NCBI GenBank assembly: GCA_017433375.1
Contig: JAFRHG010000008.1
Location: 1 to 32,416, forward strand
Source: Bacillota bacterium
GTDB lineage: Bacteria; Bacillota; Clostridia; Peptostreptococcales; Anaerovoracaceae
Direction of reading: 5' to 3'
Length of the DNA stretch: 32,416 bases
In this document: positions 16,704 through 24,446 of the stretch, one piece after another
Position numbering within the stretch: the stretch's first letter is position 1
Layout of the letters: each line of letters opens with the position of its first letter
Translations under genes and position numbers: made by a program
The notes under the pieces: model-generated
Database searches by the model: none
Told to the model about the DNA's origin: nothing
The model's input: the letters and a program-made list of their open reading frames with translations, nothing else

Positions 16704-17301
16704 GGACCACTTCCACCTCGTCGATATCGTTCATTTTGCGCAGATAGGTAATGATCCCGTTGCAGATGCGTTCCGGCCGGCGGCAGTCAAAGCACTTCAG
16801 TTCGCCGGTCCTCTTGTAGTTGATGACGCAGGGCGTCGGCAGGTCGTACTTGAGGGAATTCTTCGGCGCGGCCACGTTCCTCGCCCTCCAGACCGCCTTC
16901 TCCAGGTCCGGCTCGATCTTGTTGGTGCTGACGACGAAGTAGATCTTTTCATGTCCGAAGAGGGACCCCGCCACCCGGTTGCCCGTGCCGTCGATGTTGA
17001 CCATCTCGCCCGTCTCCGCCATGGCGTTGACCGAGGTCAGATACACCTCCGTCGTCAGGCACTTCGCCGCGATCTCCAGAAACCCGTCGTTATCCACGCT
17101 CTGGTTGGGGTCATAGACCGTGTTGTGGGTGGACAGCTTGTCGTAAAGCTTCATATCGATGATGGTGCGGGAATCCCCGAAGCCGACGGTTTTCCCGTCG
17201 ATCCGGCCGTCCAGGTATTCGGCCGCCTCCTCCGGGGAGGCAAAGCAGGACACCTTGTACAGTTTCTGTTCCAGGGACTCTATGGTTTTATTCAGATCCA
17301 T
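16678..17301 (-). CDS. LUD-domain (LutC/DUF162-like) protein
   Basis: 207 residues from the ATG at 17301, which has AGGAGGAG 7 bases upstream; a longer frame reaches 17364 without a ribosome site. Family-like blocks: VGFGDSRTIID, LTSVNAMAETGEMVNIDGTG, VAGSLFGHEKIYFVVSTNKI, WRARNVAAPKNS and CFDCRRPERICNG. The family includes LutC of lactate utilisation, but stand-alone copies with this CxxC...C pattern are common in anaerobes, and no lutA/lutB partners are here. The Cys residues near the C-terminus could bind a metal or an Fe-S cluster (inference). It is encoded alone, convergent with hom. Confidence 0.85.
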   Translation of the reverse strand: MDLNKTIESLEQKLYKVSCFASPEEAAEYLDGRIDGKTVGFGDSRTIIDMKLYDKLSTHNTVYDPNQSVDNDGFLEIAAKCLTTEVYLTSVNAMAETGEMVNIDGTGNRVAGSLFGHEKIYFVVSTNKIEPDLEKAVWRARNVAAPKNSLKYDLPTPCVINYKRTGELKCFDCRRPERICNGIITYLRKMNDIDEVEVVLIDEEMGF

Positions 17302-17389
17302 TTCTGTTCTCCTCCTCTGTGTCTGTACTCTATCATATTTTCCCCGCCGGGAACAGCCTGCCACAAAGGCAACCTCATCCGTAAAACCC

Positions 17390-17419
17390 TTGACGGTCGG
17401 ATGCCGGTAAGGATAGACT
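17390..17419 (+). promoter_or_regulatory. Likely promoter of the decarboxylase gene
   Basis: TTGACG (17390-17395), an 18-base spacer and TAGACT (17414-17419). AAGGAG (17458-17463) lies 7 bases before the ATG at 17471. The -10 match is moderate. Confidence 0.45.
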
Positions 17420-17470
17420 ATACCTGCCTGAAGAGGAGCGCTTCTGCCCCCGGGGAAAAGGAGAACAACG

Positions 17471-18880
17471 ATGAAAGATTTTTTACTGCGCCACGCGGAC
17501 AGGAACCCGGCATCCTTTCACATGCCGGGCCACAAGGGAATGGACTTCTTCCGCCGGTACGGCGACGAGGATTTCCTGGACCGCTTTGTGGACTGTGATA
17601 TTACGGAGATCCCGGGAGCGGACAACCTGTTCCAGCCCGAGGGCATCATCCGGGACGTGATGGACCGGTACGCCCGGCTCTATGACGTAAAGAATTCCTA
17701 TCTGCTGATCAACGGCACCAGCGGCGGTATCATCGCCTCCATCATGGCCTCCGTCAGGCCCGGCGGGAAACTGATCATGGCACGGAACTGCCACAAGTCG
17801 GTGTTCAACGCCCTGGTTCTCGCCGGCGTCCGTCCGGTCTACGCCCGCCCTGAGTTCATCGGTGAATACGGCATCTCCGGAGCGGTCTCCCCCGGGGAGC
17901 TCATCCGCTGCATGGAGGAACACCCGGACGCGGAGGCGGTCATCCTGCCCAGTCCCAATTACTACGGCATCTGTTCGGACATCGGGGCCATCGCCGATGC
18001 CGTCCACGCCAGGGATAAGGTACTCATCGTCGACCAGGCCCACGGGGCCCATCTGAAATTCTTCCATAAGTATGGCTGCGGCGAGGGCATGCCCCGCTCC
18101 GCGGAGGAGTGCGGCGCCGATCTGGTCATCGGCAGCATCCACAAAACCCTGGCCTCCCTGACCCAGAGCGCCGTCCTCAATCACAACACCGACCGGGTGA
18201 GCAAATATGTCCTGGAGGACAGGCTCCAGATGATCGAGAGCACCAGCCCCTCCTACATCCTCATGGCCTTTCTGGACATGAACGCGGAGATCCTGGAGAA
18301 GCACGGTCCCGAAGTGATGGGAAACTGGAGAAGGAATCTGGACGACTTCTACCTGCGGCTGGGGCGGGTGCCCGGCCTGAAGATCATGAGTGCAGGCAGC
18401 ATGGACATGACCAAAGTCAACATCGACATGAGCTCCTGCGGACTGGACGGCGCACAGCTGGAGCAGGAACTCATGGCCCGGGATATCTTCCCGGAGCTTT
18501 ACGCGGGCAACGTGCTGATGCTCATGACCGGGATCGGAAATACCCGGGAGCACTTCGACCGGACGATCGAGGCCCTCACGGATATCGCTTCGACCCATGA
18601 GCCGGACCCCTCCGGCGAGACCCTGCCCTCCCCCTTCACCGCGCCGAAGGCAGGCGCCCTGCACCCCGTCCCCGCCTTCTCGGAAATGGTTCCCCTCGAC
18701 CAGGCAGCCGGCCGTGTCTGCGCCGGTTCCATCATCCCCTACCCGCCGGGCATTCCCTTCGTCTGCCCCGGAGAGGAGATCACCGGGGAAATGATTGCCT
18801 TTGTACAGGCCCTGCGGAAGGACGGCGAAAAAGTCATCGGCGTCACGGACAGGGGAGAAGTCGCCGTAGGACGGGACTGA
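17471..18880 (+). CDS. PLP-dependent Orn/Lys/Arg decarboxylase, short form
   Basis: 469 residues, the length of the Bacillus-type short arginine/lysine decarboxylases, which lack the N-terminal wing domain of the enterobacterial enzymes. Motifs: FHMPGHKG (17-24), ITEIPGADNL, LINGTSGGI around residue 80, NCHKS (106-110), VDQAHGAH with Asp188 and His191, and the PLP lysine Lys225 in SIHKTLASLTQSA. It would make a polyamine or diamine (agmatine or cadaverine) from a basic amino acid. Substrate choice cannot be read from the sequence, so no symbol is given. The C-terminal domain ends with GVTDRGEVAVGRD. No transporter or other polyamine gene is adjacent. Confidence 0.9.
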   Translation: MKDFLLRHADRNPASFHMPGHKGMDFFRRYGDEDFLDRFVDCDITEIPGADNLFQPEGIIRDVMDRYARLYDVKNSYLLINGTSGGIIASIMASVRPGGKLIMARNCHKSVFNALVLAGVRPVYARPEFIGEYGISGAVSPGELIRCMEEHPDAEAVILPSPNYYGICSDIGAIADAVHARDKVLIVDQAHGAHLKFFHKYGCGEGMPRSAEECGADLVIGSIHKTLASLTQSAVLNHNTDRVSKYVLEDRLQMIESTSPSYILMAFLDMNAEILEKHGPEVMGNWRRNLDDFYLRLGRVPGLKIMSAGSMDMTKVNIDMSSCGLDGAQLEQELMARDIFPELYAGNVLMLMTGIGNTREHFDRTIEALTDIASTHEPDPSGETLPSPFTAPKAGALHPVPAFSEMVPLDQAAGRVCAGSIIPYPPGIPFVCPGEEITGEMIAFVQALRKDGEKVIGVTDRGEVAVGRD

Positions 18881-18890
18881 TCTGCCGCGA

Positions 18891-18930
18891 CGGGGCTGGA
18901 CTATTGGCCCCGAAAATGGTAGGATATTCC
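18891..18930 (+). promoter_or_regulatory. Hairpin and weak promoter before the lipoate ligase gene
   Basis: CGGGGC (18891-18896) pairs with GCCCCG (18907-18912) just after the decarboxylase stop, without a T run. Overlapping it is a weak promoter: TGGACT (18897-18902), a 17-base spacer, TAGGAT (18920-18925). It could be a poor terminator, a promoter for lplA, or both. Confidence 0.3.
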
Positions 18931-18995
18931 CAGAGGCGAAGCCTGAACAATCAGACAAAGAAGCGCGGGTGAAAATCCGCCGATGAGGAACCCGG

Positions 18996-19976
18996 ATGAT
19001 CTACATCGAATCCGCCAGCACGAACCCCTATTACAATCTTGCTCTGGAAGAGTTCGCCTTCGAGCGGATGGACCGGAGCCAGAGCGTGTTCATGCTCTGG
19101 CAGAACGACAACACCATCGTTGTCGGGAAGTACCAGAACACCGCCGAGGAGATCAATCAGGAATTCGTGGACGCCCAGGGGATCCGTGTCGTCCGGCGGC
19201 TCTCCGGCGGGGGCGCAGTCTATCATGACAAAGGCAATCTCAACTTCACCTTCATCGCGGACCAGAAGCAGTTCGCGGATTTCAACTTCCGGGTTTTCAC
19301 GAAACCGGTCCTGCAGGCGCTGGAGGAGCTGGGCGTGCACGCCTCCTTCTCCGGACGCAACGACCTGGTGCTGGACGGAAAGAAGTTCTCCGGGAACTCC
19401 CAGTATGCCCATGACGGGCGGGTGCTCCATCACGGGTGCATCATGCTGGACTCCAACCTGGACAAAGTGAAGGATGCCCTGCGGGTCAGGGACGCCAAGT
19501 TCACCTCAAGGAGCGTCAAATCCGTCCGCAGCCGCGTCACCACCATCAATGAGCATGCCCCCCGGCGGATCTCCATGGAGGAATTCAAAGACGCGCTGAA
19601 GAAGCAGGTCTTCGCCGAAAACGACATCACGGAATACACCCTCACTGAAGCCGATCAGGAGGCGGTCCTGACGCTGATGCACGAAAAGTACGAGACCTGG
19701 GGCTGGAACTACGGGTTCACCCGGGCCTACTCCCTTCGCCGGGAGCAGAAATTCGACGGCGGCCTGGTCACCGTGGATATGAACGTGGAGCACGGCGTCA
19801 TCACGGAAATCCGCTTCTCCGGCGACTTCTTCGGCAGCGGTGATCTGAAGGAACTGGAACAGGCCCTGGAGGGCATCCCGCTGGACGGGCGTCTGGCCCG
19901 GCGTCTGGAAGAACTGGGAATGGAGCGCTGCATCCACGGCATCTCCGCCGCGGACATCGCTCTTCTACTGATGTAA
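18996..19976 (+). CDS. lplA: Lipoate-protein ligase
   Basis: 326 residues. It activates free lipoate with ATP and attaches it to lipoyl domains of 2-oxoacid dehydrogenases or to glycine-cleavage H protein. Motifs: RRLSGGGAVYHD (67-78), GRNDL (120-124) and the catalytic lysine Lys130 in KKFSGNSQ, followed by HHGCIMLD. The C-terminal accessory domain of LplA is present, including the YETWGWNYG segment. GAGGAAC lies upstream of the ATG. The CoA-transferase gene starts 19 bases after the stop, so the two are likely cotranscribed. No lipoyl-dependent enzyme gene is in the window, so the acceptor must be elsewhere. Confidence 0.93.
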   Translation: MIYIESASTNPYYNLALEEFAFERMDRSQSVFMLWQNDNTIVVGKYQNTAEEINQEFVDAQGIRVVRRLSGGGAVYHDKGNLNFTFIADQKQFADFNFRVFTKPVLQALEELGVHASFSGRNDLVLDGKKFSGNSQYAHDGRVLHHGCIMLDSNLDKVKDALRVRDAKFTSRSVKSVRSRVTTINEHAPRRISMEEFKDALKKQVFAENDITEYTLTEADQEAVLTLMHEKYETWGWNYGFTRAYSLRREQKFDGGLVTVDMNVEHGVITEIRFSGDFFGSGDLKELEQALEGIPLDGRLARRLEELGMERCIHGISAADIALLLM

Positions 19977-19995
19977 AACACAGGAGGTACAGAAC

Positions 19996-21345
19996 ATGGC
20001 AGAGATCCAAACCACGGTAATGAACTGGCGAGACGCGTACAATGAGAAACTGACAACTGCGGAGGAGGCGGTCAAGCTGATCAAATCCCATGACCACGTT
20101 ATCTTCGGGCACTGCATCTGCGAGCCCGAGGGCCTGATCGACGCCATGGTCGCCAACCACGACGCCTACCGGGGCGTACACATCACCCACATGGTTTCCC
20201 TGGGCAAGGGGGAATACACGGACCCGAAGTACAAAGACAACTTCACCTTTGACGGCATCTTCTTCGGCGCCGGCACCAGAAACAGCATCGCCCACGGAAA
20301 CGGCGACGTCATTCCGGTTTACTTTTCGGAGCTTCCCATCTGGATGCGCAGAGGGATCCTGAACTTCGACGTGTGCCTGGTCATGGTGTCCCCTCCTGAC
20401 CAGTGGGGATACTGCAACCTGGGCGTGGAGTCCGGATACACCTTCCAGGCGATCCGTTCGGCCAAAACGGTCATCGCTCAGGTCAATAAGAACATGCCCT
20501 TCGCCTACGGCGATACCCACGTTCACGTCAGCCAGCTGGACGCCATCGTCGAGATGGACATGCCCCTGATGGAATCCCAGCCACCGAAGGTGGGGGATGT
20601 GGAAATGGCCATCGGCGAATACTGCGCCTCCCTGATCGAGGACGGTTCCACCCTGCAGCTGGGCATCGGCGCCATCCCTGACGCGGTGCTGGCATCCCTG
20701 AAACACCACAAACACCTGGGCATCCATTCTGAAATGATTGCCGACGGCGTTCTGGATCTGGTGGAGTCCGGCGTCATCGACTGTTCCGAGAAGACGCTGC
20801 ACAAAGGCCAGATCGTGGTCACCTTCCTCATGGGAACAAAAAGACTTTACGACTTTGCCGACCGCAACCCCATGCTCATGCTGCGGCCGGTGGATTACGT
20901 GAATGACCCGACGGTCATCGCGAAGAACAATAAGATGGTTTCCATCAATTCCGCCCTGCAGGTGGACTTCATGGGACAGGTCGTCGCCGCGTCCATCGGT
21001 ACGAAGCAGTTCTCCGGCGTCGGCGGCCAGGTCGACTTCGTCCGCGGCGCGTCAAGAGCGGAGGACGGCAAGGGCATTTCTATCATCGCCATGCCATCCA
21101 TCACCGTCAAGCGGGACGGAACGGTCATATCCAAAATCGTCCCCTACATCGACAACGGCGCGGCGGTCACCACTAACCGTTACGATGTGGACTACATCAT
21201 CACCGAGTATGGTATTGCGAGAATGAAGGGAAAGACTCTCCGGGATCGTGCCCGGGCCCTCATCAGCATCGCCCATCCGTCCGTCGTCGATGAGCTTTCG
21301 AAGGCCTTCGAGGAACGGTTCAACACTCCTTACGTGGGGGAGTAG
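19996..21345 (+). CDS. Acetate/butyrate- or 4-hydroxybutyrate-type CoA-transferase
   Basis: 449 residues of the acetyl-CoA hydrolase/transferase family (class I). It moves CoA between acids such as acetate and butyrate, propionate or 4-hydroxybutyrate. Visible motifs: LGIGAIPDAVL (222-232), the catalytic glutamate Glu246 in GIHSEMIADGV, and the CoA-site GVGGQVDFVRGA (341-352). The C-terminal TEYGIARMKGKTLRDRARALI is family-typical. Butyryl-CoA:acetate and 4-hydroxybutyrate CoA-transferases cannot be told apart here. A strong AGGAGGT site precedes the start, so the protein is probably abundant. It shares a transcript with lplA, and its 3' end overlaps the convergent MscS-like remnant by 26 bases. 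Confidence 0.9.
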   Translation: MAEIQTTVMNWRDAYNEKLTTAEEAVKLIKSHDHVIFGHCICEPEGLIDAMVANHDAYRGVHITHMVSLGKGEYTDPKYKDNFTFDGIFFGAGTRNSIAHGNGDVIPVYFSELPIWMRRGILNFDVCLVMVSPPDQWGYCNLGVESGYTFQAIRSAKTVIAQVNKNMPFAYGDTHVHVSQLDAIVEMDMPLMESQPPKVGDVEMAIGEYCASLIEDGSTLQLGIGAIPDAVLASLKHHKHLGIHSEMIADGVLDLVESGVIDCSEKTLHKGQIVVTFLMGTKRLYDFADRNPMLMLRPVDYVNDPTVIAKNNKMVSINSALQVDFMGQVVAASIGTKQFSGVGGQVDFVRGASRAEDGKGISIIAMPSITVKRDGTVISKIVPYIDNGAAVTTNRYDVDYIITEYGIARMKGKTLRDRARALISIAHPSVVDELSKAFEERFNTPYVGE

Positions 21346-21807
21346 ACTTGGGGGCAGGGCCTGAGACGCGAATCTCGTTTCTCTCGCACATGGCGTAGAG
21401 TTCTTCCTTCAGCAGCCTCTTCACCCGCGGGGTTTCATAGGTGACGCCGAACACACCGAACTCATACTTCATGCCCTTTTCATCAGAGGAAGTCACGCCG
21501 TTGAAGGACACGTTTGTGGCGGTGAACCCGGTTTCCCTGAGGCGGTCATTGATCTCCGGCAGCTCCTGCCGGATGATCTCTTTGACGTGCTTCTCATCCT
21601 CCCCGCTGTCAATGAGCAGGGAACTCCTGACATAGGAAATGCCGTCGGACATGTTTTGCATGGCCTTCAGCTCCGCGTTGTTGATGGAGATCACCGTATC
21701 GTAGCTCCGGAGCTTGGTCATCCGCACGCCGATGCTCTTGACGATGCCCGAGTTGTTCTCCGCCTGTAATTCATTGTCAGGCTGTCGCTCGTCTTGTTGT
21801 TCTCCAT
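21320..21807 (-). pseudogene. Broken MscS-like gene: cytoplasmic domain only, frameshifted
   Basis: The frame ending at 21320 reads GIVKSIGVRMTKLRSYD then VISINNAELK, the beta domain just after the pore helix of MscS channels, followed by the alpha/beta C-terminal domain. No membrane helices precede it. That frame has no credible start: only a GTG at 21727 inside the domain, without a ribosome site. The one ATG with a ribosome site (ATG 21807, GGAGAG 5 bases upstream) is in another frame and needs a -1 shift to join. The MscS frame is open back to the stop codon of the upstream DUF308 gene and in phase with it. Options: decayed remnant, a sequencing indel, slipped repeats (see findings) or readthrough. 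It overlaps the CoA-transferase 3' end by 26 bases. Confidence 0.65.
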
Positions 21808-21841
21808 TCGAACTCTCCGCCCGGGCCTTTCGCCCGAGACT

Positions 21842-22372
21842 TTACTGGATGTAGACCATCGTGGTCTTTCGGAATGCCGTGATGATCTTAATGACGCCGG
21901 CATAGATCAGGCCGACCGCATAGATCATAACCGCGATTGATGTCACCTTGATGAACACCAGGCATAAAATGGCCAGGAGTATATTGACGATGCCGCTGCC
22001 CATGGTCACCTTCCAGTGGGACCCCATCTTTTTGGCCTCCAGCGCCCGCAGGACATCGATGCCTCCGGTGAACATGTGGATCGCGATCAGATACAGCATG
22101 ACATACATCAGCGGTACCTGTGTCAGGGCGCCGGTAAACAGCCCCAGGTCGATCATGATGACCGCCTGGTACAGCATGGACCTGCCGTCCACCATAAATC
22201 TGGCCATGCGGAAGTAGAAAAACAGCAGTTTGATGCCCCGGAAGGTCATTCCCAGGCAGAGCATAGCGGTAAGGAGCGGGTAACACTCGTTAGGCGCGAT
22301 GCAGAAGATCGCACCGGCGAGAATCATGACCACGCCGAATAGCACATCCTTCACTCGCTGCACTTGCGTCAT
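21842..22372 (-). CDS. DUF308/HdeD-like membrane protein (cassette B)
   Basis: 176 residues and about six membrane helices, paralogous to the protein at 5039-5575. Shared blocks include VIMIDLGLFTGALTQVP, YVMLYLIAIHMF, DVLRALEAKK and the C-terminal YIQ. The start shares one base with the preceding stop (TAATG), so translation is coupled to the metalloprotein gene. Function unknown. Directly after its stop codon, and in the same frame, lies an open stretch that leads into the MscS-like domain. Confidence 0.85.
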   Translation of the reverse strand: MTQVQRVKDVLFGVVMILAGAIFCIAPNECYPLLTAMLCLGMTFRGIKLLFFYFRMARFMVDGRSMLYQAVIMIDLGLFTGALTQVPLMYVMLYLIAIHMFTGGIDVLRALEAKKMGSHWKVTMGSGIVNILLAILCLVFIKVTSIAVMIYAVGLIYAGVIKIITAFRKTTMVYIQ

Positions 22373-23496
22373 TACTGCTCACCTCCATCCACCGATTTCG
22401 ACCGGGTGATGCTGATGCCTGCCAGTTTGTTGCCGGAACTGTAGATGCGATTGGTCACCATGCTCTTGTGGGCAGTAGCCGCCAGAATGAATTTCCCCAG
22501 GAAGGTCTCATCCCGCTCCTCATGGGACGCGTTCACGAACTCCTCCTGATACTTGTCCAGGTCGAAGGCCTCGACCTCACATCCGGACATCTTCTCTCCC
22601 AGCGCCTTCCAGTCGGGACAGGCATCCAGCTGCCGCTTCACCAGGATCTTCTTGATCTCTTTGACCCATGGCCTCACCGTTTCGGTGTCGTAGGTCTCCT
22701 TCTCAAAGGCCGGTATATCTCCCCGGATATACCGGAGGGCGTATACCATCTGGGTGAAGGCATGCAGATAATCCGAGGGATTATCCTTGATGATCTCCTC
22801 GTAGTTCCCCCAGGCCGGCATGTACCTCCAGCGCATGAAGCTGTAGTCGGGCAGATGGCCCGCCCGGCCGTGGCCCAGGTTCATAATGGTGTTCTCAACG
22901 GTCTGGAATACGGTGTTCGTATACTTGCCCTTTTCCAGATTGTCCGGTGCCGAGGCACTGTGCCGGAAAGTGAGATGGCGCTCCACCATCTTTCCGTTTT
23001 CCGGAAGGATCTCGTAAAACTCATAGCCCGTATTATTGATGACCAGGGAGGTCGTCCCCGCGAAGTTGGTATGGGCCCAGGTGTCCGCCAGCACGTGCAT
23101 GGCAACGCCTGCCGCCTGCAGGCTGCTGCCCCTGGCCAGCTCTACCGTATCCACCACCAGGTCTCCGTTCGGTCCGCAGATCAGGCGGTACTTGTCCTTA
23201 TACTTCTTCGATGTCCGCCGGGGAGGTTCTGCCTTCAGATCCCGGGGGAGGAAGTGGAATGAGGACCAGATTCTGGTGATATCCTGCAGGCCCGTCTTGT
23301 CCGTCCGCGCGTCCATCAGCTCCAGCTGCAGCTGGGTGGTGGCCGCGGTGTTCGGGCCGCCGATCTTCGTCAGCAGCGTGCGGGAACACAGGTCAACGAA
23401 CTGGGCGCTGTAACAGATATCCATACTCTCCTCGTGAGAGTAGCCCGCAAGGTATGCGGCGCAATAGGTTGCGTAGTAGTGGAAACTTTCTTCCAT
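22372..23496 (-). CDS. DUF6765-like His-rich predicted metalloprotein (cassette B)
   Basis: 374 residues, closely similar to the cassette A protein over its whole length, but without that protein's 54-residue tail. Its first 40 residues are nearly identical to those of the cassette A protein. It keeps every candidate metal ligand: His6, His21, His81, the HVLADTWAH motif (His134, Asp138, His142), the GHGRAGHLPDYS block and YLHAFTQM. No signal peptide, so cytoplasmic or membrane-associated through its partners. The likeness to zinc-dependent phospholipase C/S1-P1 metal sites is by motif only. AGGAGA lies 8 bases before the ATG, 36 bases after the stop of the first cassette gene. Confidence 0.8.
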   Translation of the reverse strand: MEESFHYYATYCAAYLAGYSHEESMDICYSAQFVDLCSRTLLTKIGGPNTAATTQLQLELMDARTDKTGLQDITRIWSSFHFLPRDLKAEPPRRTSKKYKDKYRLICGPNGDLVVDTVELARGSSLQAAGVAMHVLADTWAHTNFAGTTSLVINNTGYEFYEILPENGKMVERHLTFRHSASAPDNLEKGKYTNTVFQTVENTIMNLGHGRAGHLPDYSFMRWRYMPAWGNYEEIIKDNPSDYLHAFTQMVYALRYIRGDIPAFEKETYDTETVRPWVKEIKKILVKRQLDACPDWKALGEKMSGCEVEAFDLDKYQEEFVNASHEERDETFLGKFILAATAHKSMVTNRIYSSGNKLAGISITRSKSVDGGEQ

Positions 23497-23532
23497 GCTA
23501 TTGTTCTCCTGTGATGTCGTCTGGCTGTTCGC

Positions 23533-24288
23533 TTATTCCGAGAGTTCCCTTACTCCCGTGATCGTGCTCAGTCCATCGCTGAACTCCTTGCCCAGCGCCT
23601 CCCGTTCATCTCTTTCCAGAGGAATGTTCAGTTCTTCCAGCAACTCTCTGCTCAGTTCCGTCTTTTCATTCTTGTTCTTTCTTCTTACCGTCTTGATGCC
23701 GAGCTTTTTTCTCAGCCTGCGGACCATGATGCCGCAAAAGGCGACTTCAACAAGCACCAGCATAGACGTAATGTCCACGATGATGGAAACACTCGCCGCC
23801 TGGTCTCCGCTGGCGGAAGTCTCTTCATAGGCCTCGCCCGGGTTAGAATTGATCGCTTCAATGATGGGCCGGAAAAAGTCATCGACAGTGGAGTAGACGC
23901 TGCCGAGCATGGAGATCGCCATGAACCACGCGATGATGATGTAGAGCACGGTTTTCTTCCTTCTCCGGCCGTCTCTGCGGGCGGACAGCCCGACATAGAC
24001 CCGCAGCAGCAGATCGATGCCCAACACGAGAAAAATGAACCCCGTTATGATCGCGTCCAGATTGTCCGTGATGTACTCCACGCCCCCTTCCTGTCCGAGG
24101 GCCATGATTTCCACCAGATCCGCTTCCTCAATGTAGTCCAAAACGTCCAGCGGATTAAGAAAATAGTAAATGGCAGCACGAATAATACTCCACAGGCCGA
24201 AGGCAATCACTCCGAACCCGCTGATCACCAGAATGCTCTCATACTTTCTCAGCTTAACCAGCCGGGGATCAGTACCCGTCTGCATCAT
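23533..24288 (-). CDS. Four-helix membrane protein (cassette B, first gene)
   Basis: 251 residues from ATG 24288. A longer frame to 24372 is rejected because the promoter lies inside it; AGGAGG stands 10 bases before this ATG. It begins MQTGTDPRLVKLRKYES and has about four membrane segments: ILVISGFGVIAFGLWSIIRA, AIITGFIFLVLGIDLLL, VLYIIIAWFMAISML and SIIVDITSMLVLVEVAF. RRLRKKLGIK and a charged cytoplasmic tail follow. It is the paralogue of 6862-7536, but the loop between helices 3 and 4 is longer. Family unknown. Confidence 0.8.
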   Translation of the reverse strand: MMQTGTDPRLVKLRKYESILVISGFGVIAFGLWSIIRAAIYYFLNPLDVLDYIEEADLVEIMALGQEGGVEYITDNLDAIITGFIFLVLGIDLLLRVYVGLSARRDGRRRKKTVLYIIIAWFMAISMLGSVYSTVDDFFRPIIEAINSNPGEAYEETSASGDQAASVSIIVDITSMLVLVEVAFCGIMVRRLRKKLGIKTVRRKNKNEKTELSRELLEELNIPLERDEREALGKEFSDGLSTITGVRELSE

Positions 24289-24343
24289 AGCGGCTCTTCC
24301 TCCTTGTCTCCCTTTTCTGCAAGGGCAACAGTCTGCCGTTGAT

Positions 24344-24372
24344 GTTCTAATGCGATTACAAATCTCTGTCAA
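24344..24372 (-). promoter_or_regulatory. Promoter of cassette B
   Basis: On the minus strand TTGACA (24372-24367), a 17-base spacer and TAGAAC (24349-24344), giving a leader of about 50 bases. This is a better -35 than the cassette A promoter has. Confidence 0.7.
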
Positions 24373-24379
24373 CGATGAG

Positions 24380-24424
24380 CGGAGGACAGTGCCACGTGCC
24401 TGTTGCTGCGGACCCTGTCCTCCG
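24380..24424. repeat. 10-bp perfect inverted repeat upstream of cassette B
   Basis: CGGAGGACAG (24380-24389) and CTGTCCTCCG (24415-24424) are perfect inverted repeats 25 bases apart. They lie between the AIM24 gene stop and the cassette B -35 element, which begins 8 bases away. There is no T run, so it is either a weak terminator for AIM24 or an operator-type site for cassette B. Confidence 0.5.
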
Positions 24425-24446
24425 GTATTCTGTCTGTTTGCTGCGT

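Noticed and set aside
17483-18958. 491-residue minus-strand frame opposite the decarboxylase
   Set aside because: Antisense shadow; the plus strand holds every PLP-enzyme motif and a ribosome site.
18967-18990. GGGTGAAAATCC stretch reminiscent of a cobalamin riboswitch core
   Set aside because: The other conserved parts are missing and only about 30 bases remain before the start codon. Downstream genes are not cobalamin-related.
24289-24372. N-terminal extension of the cassette B membrane protein
   Set aside because: The extension contains the -10 element and abuts the -35 of a near-consensus promoter, is Cys/Arg-rich without likeness to the paralogue, and the ATG at 24288 has its own ribosome site.
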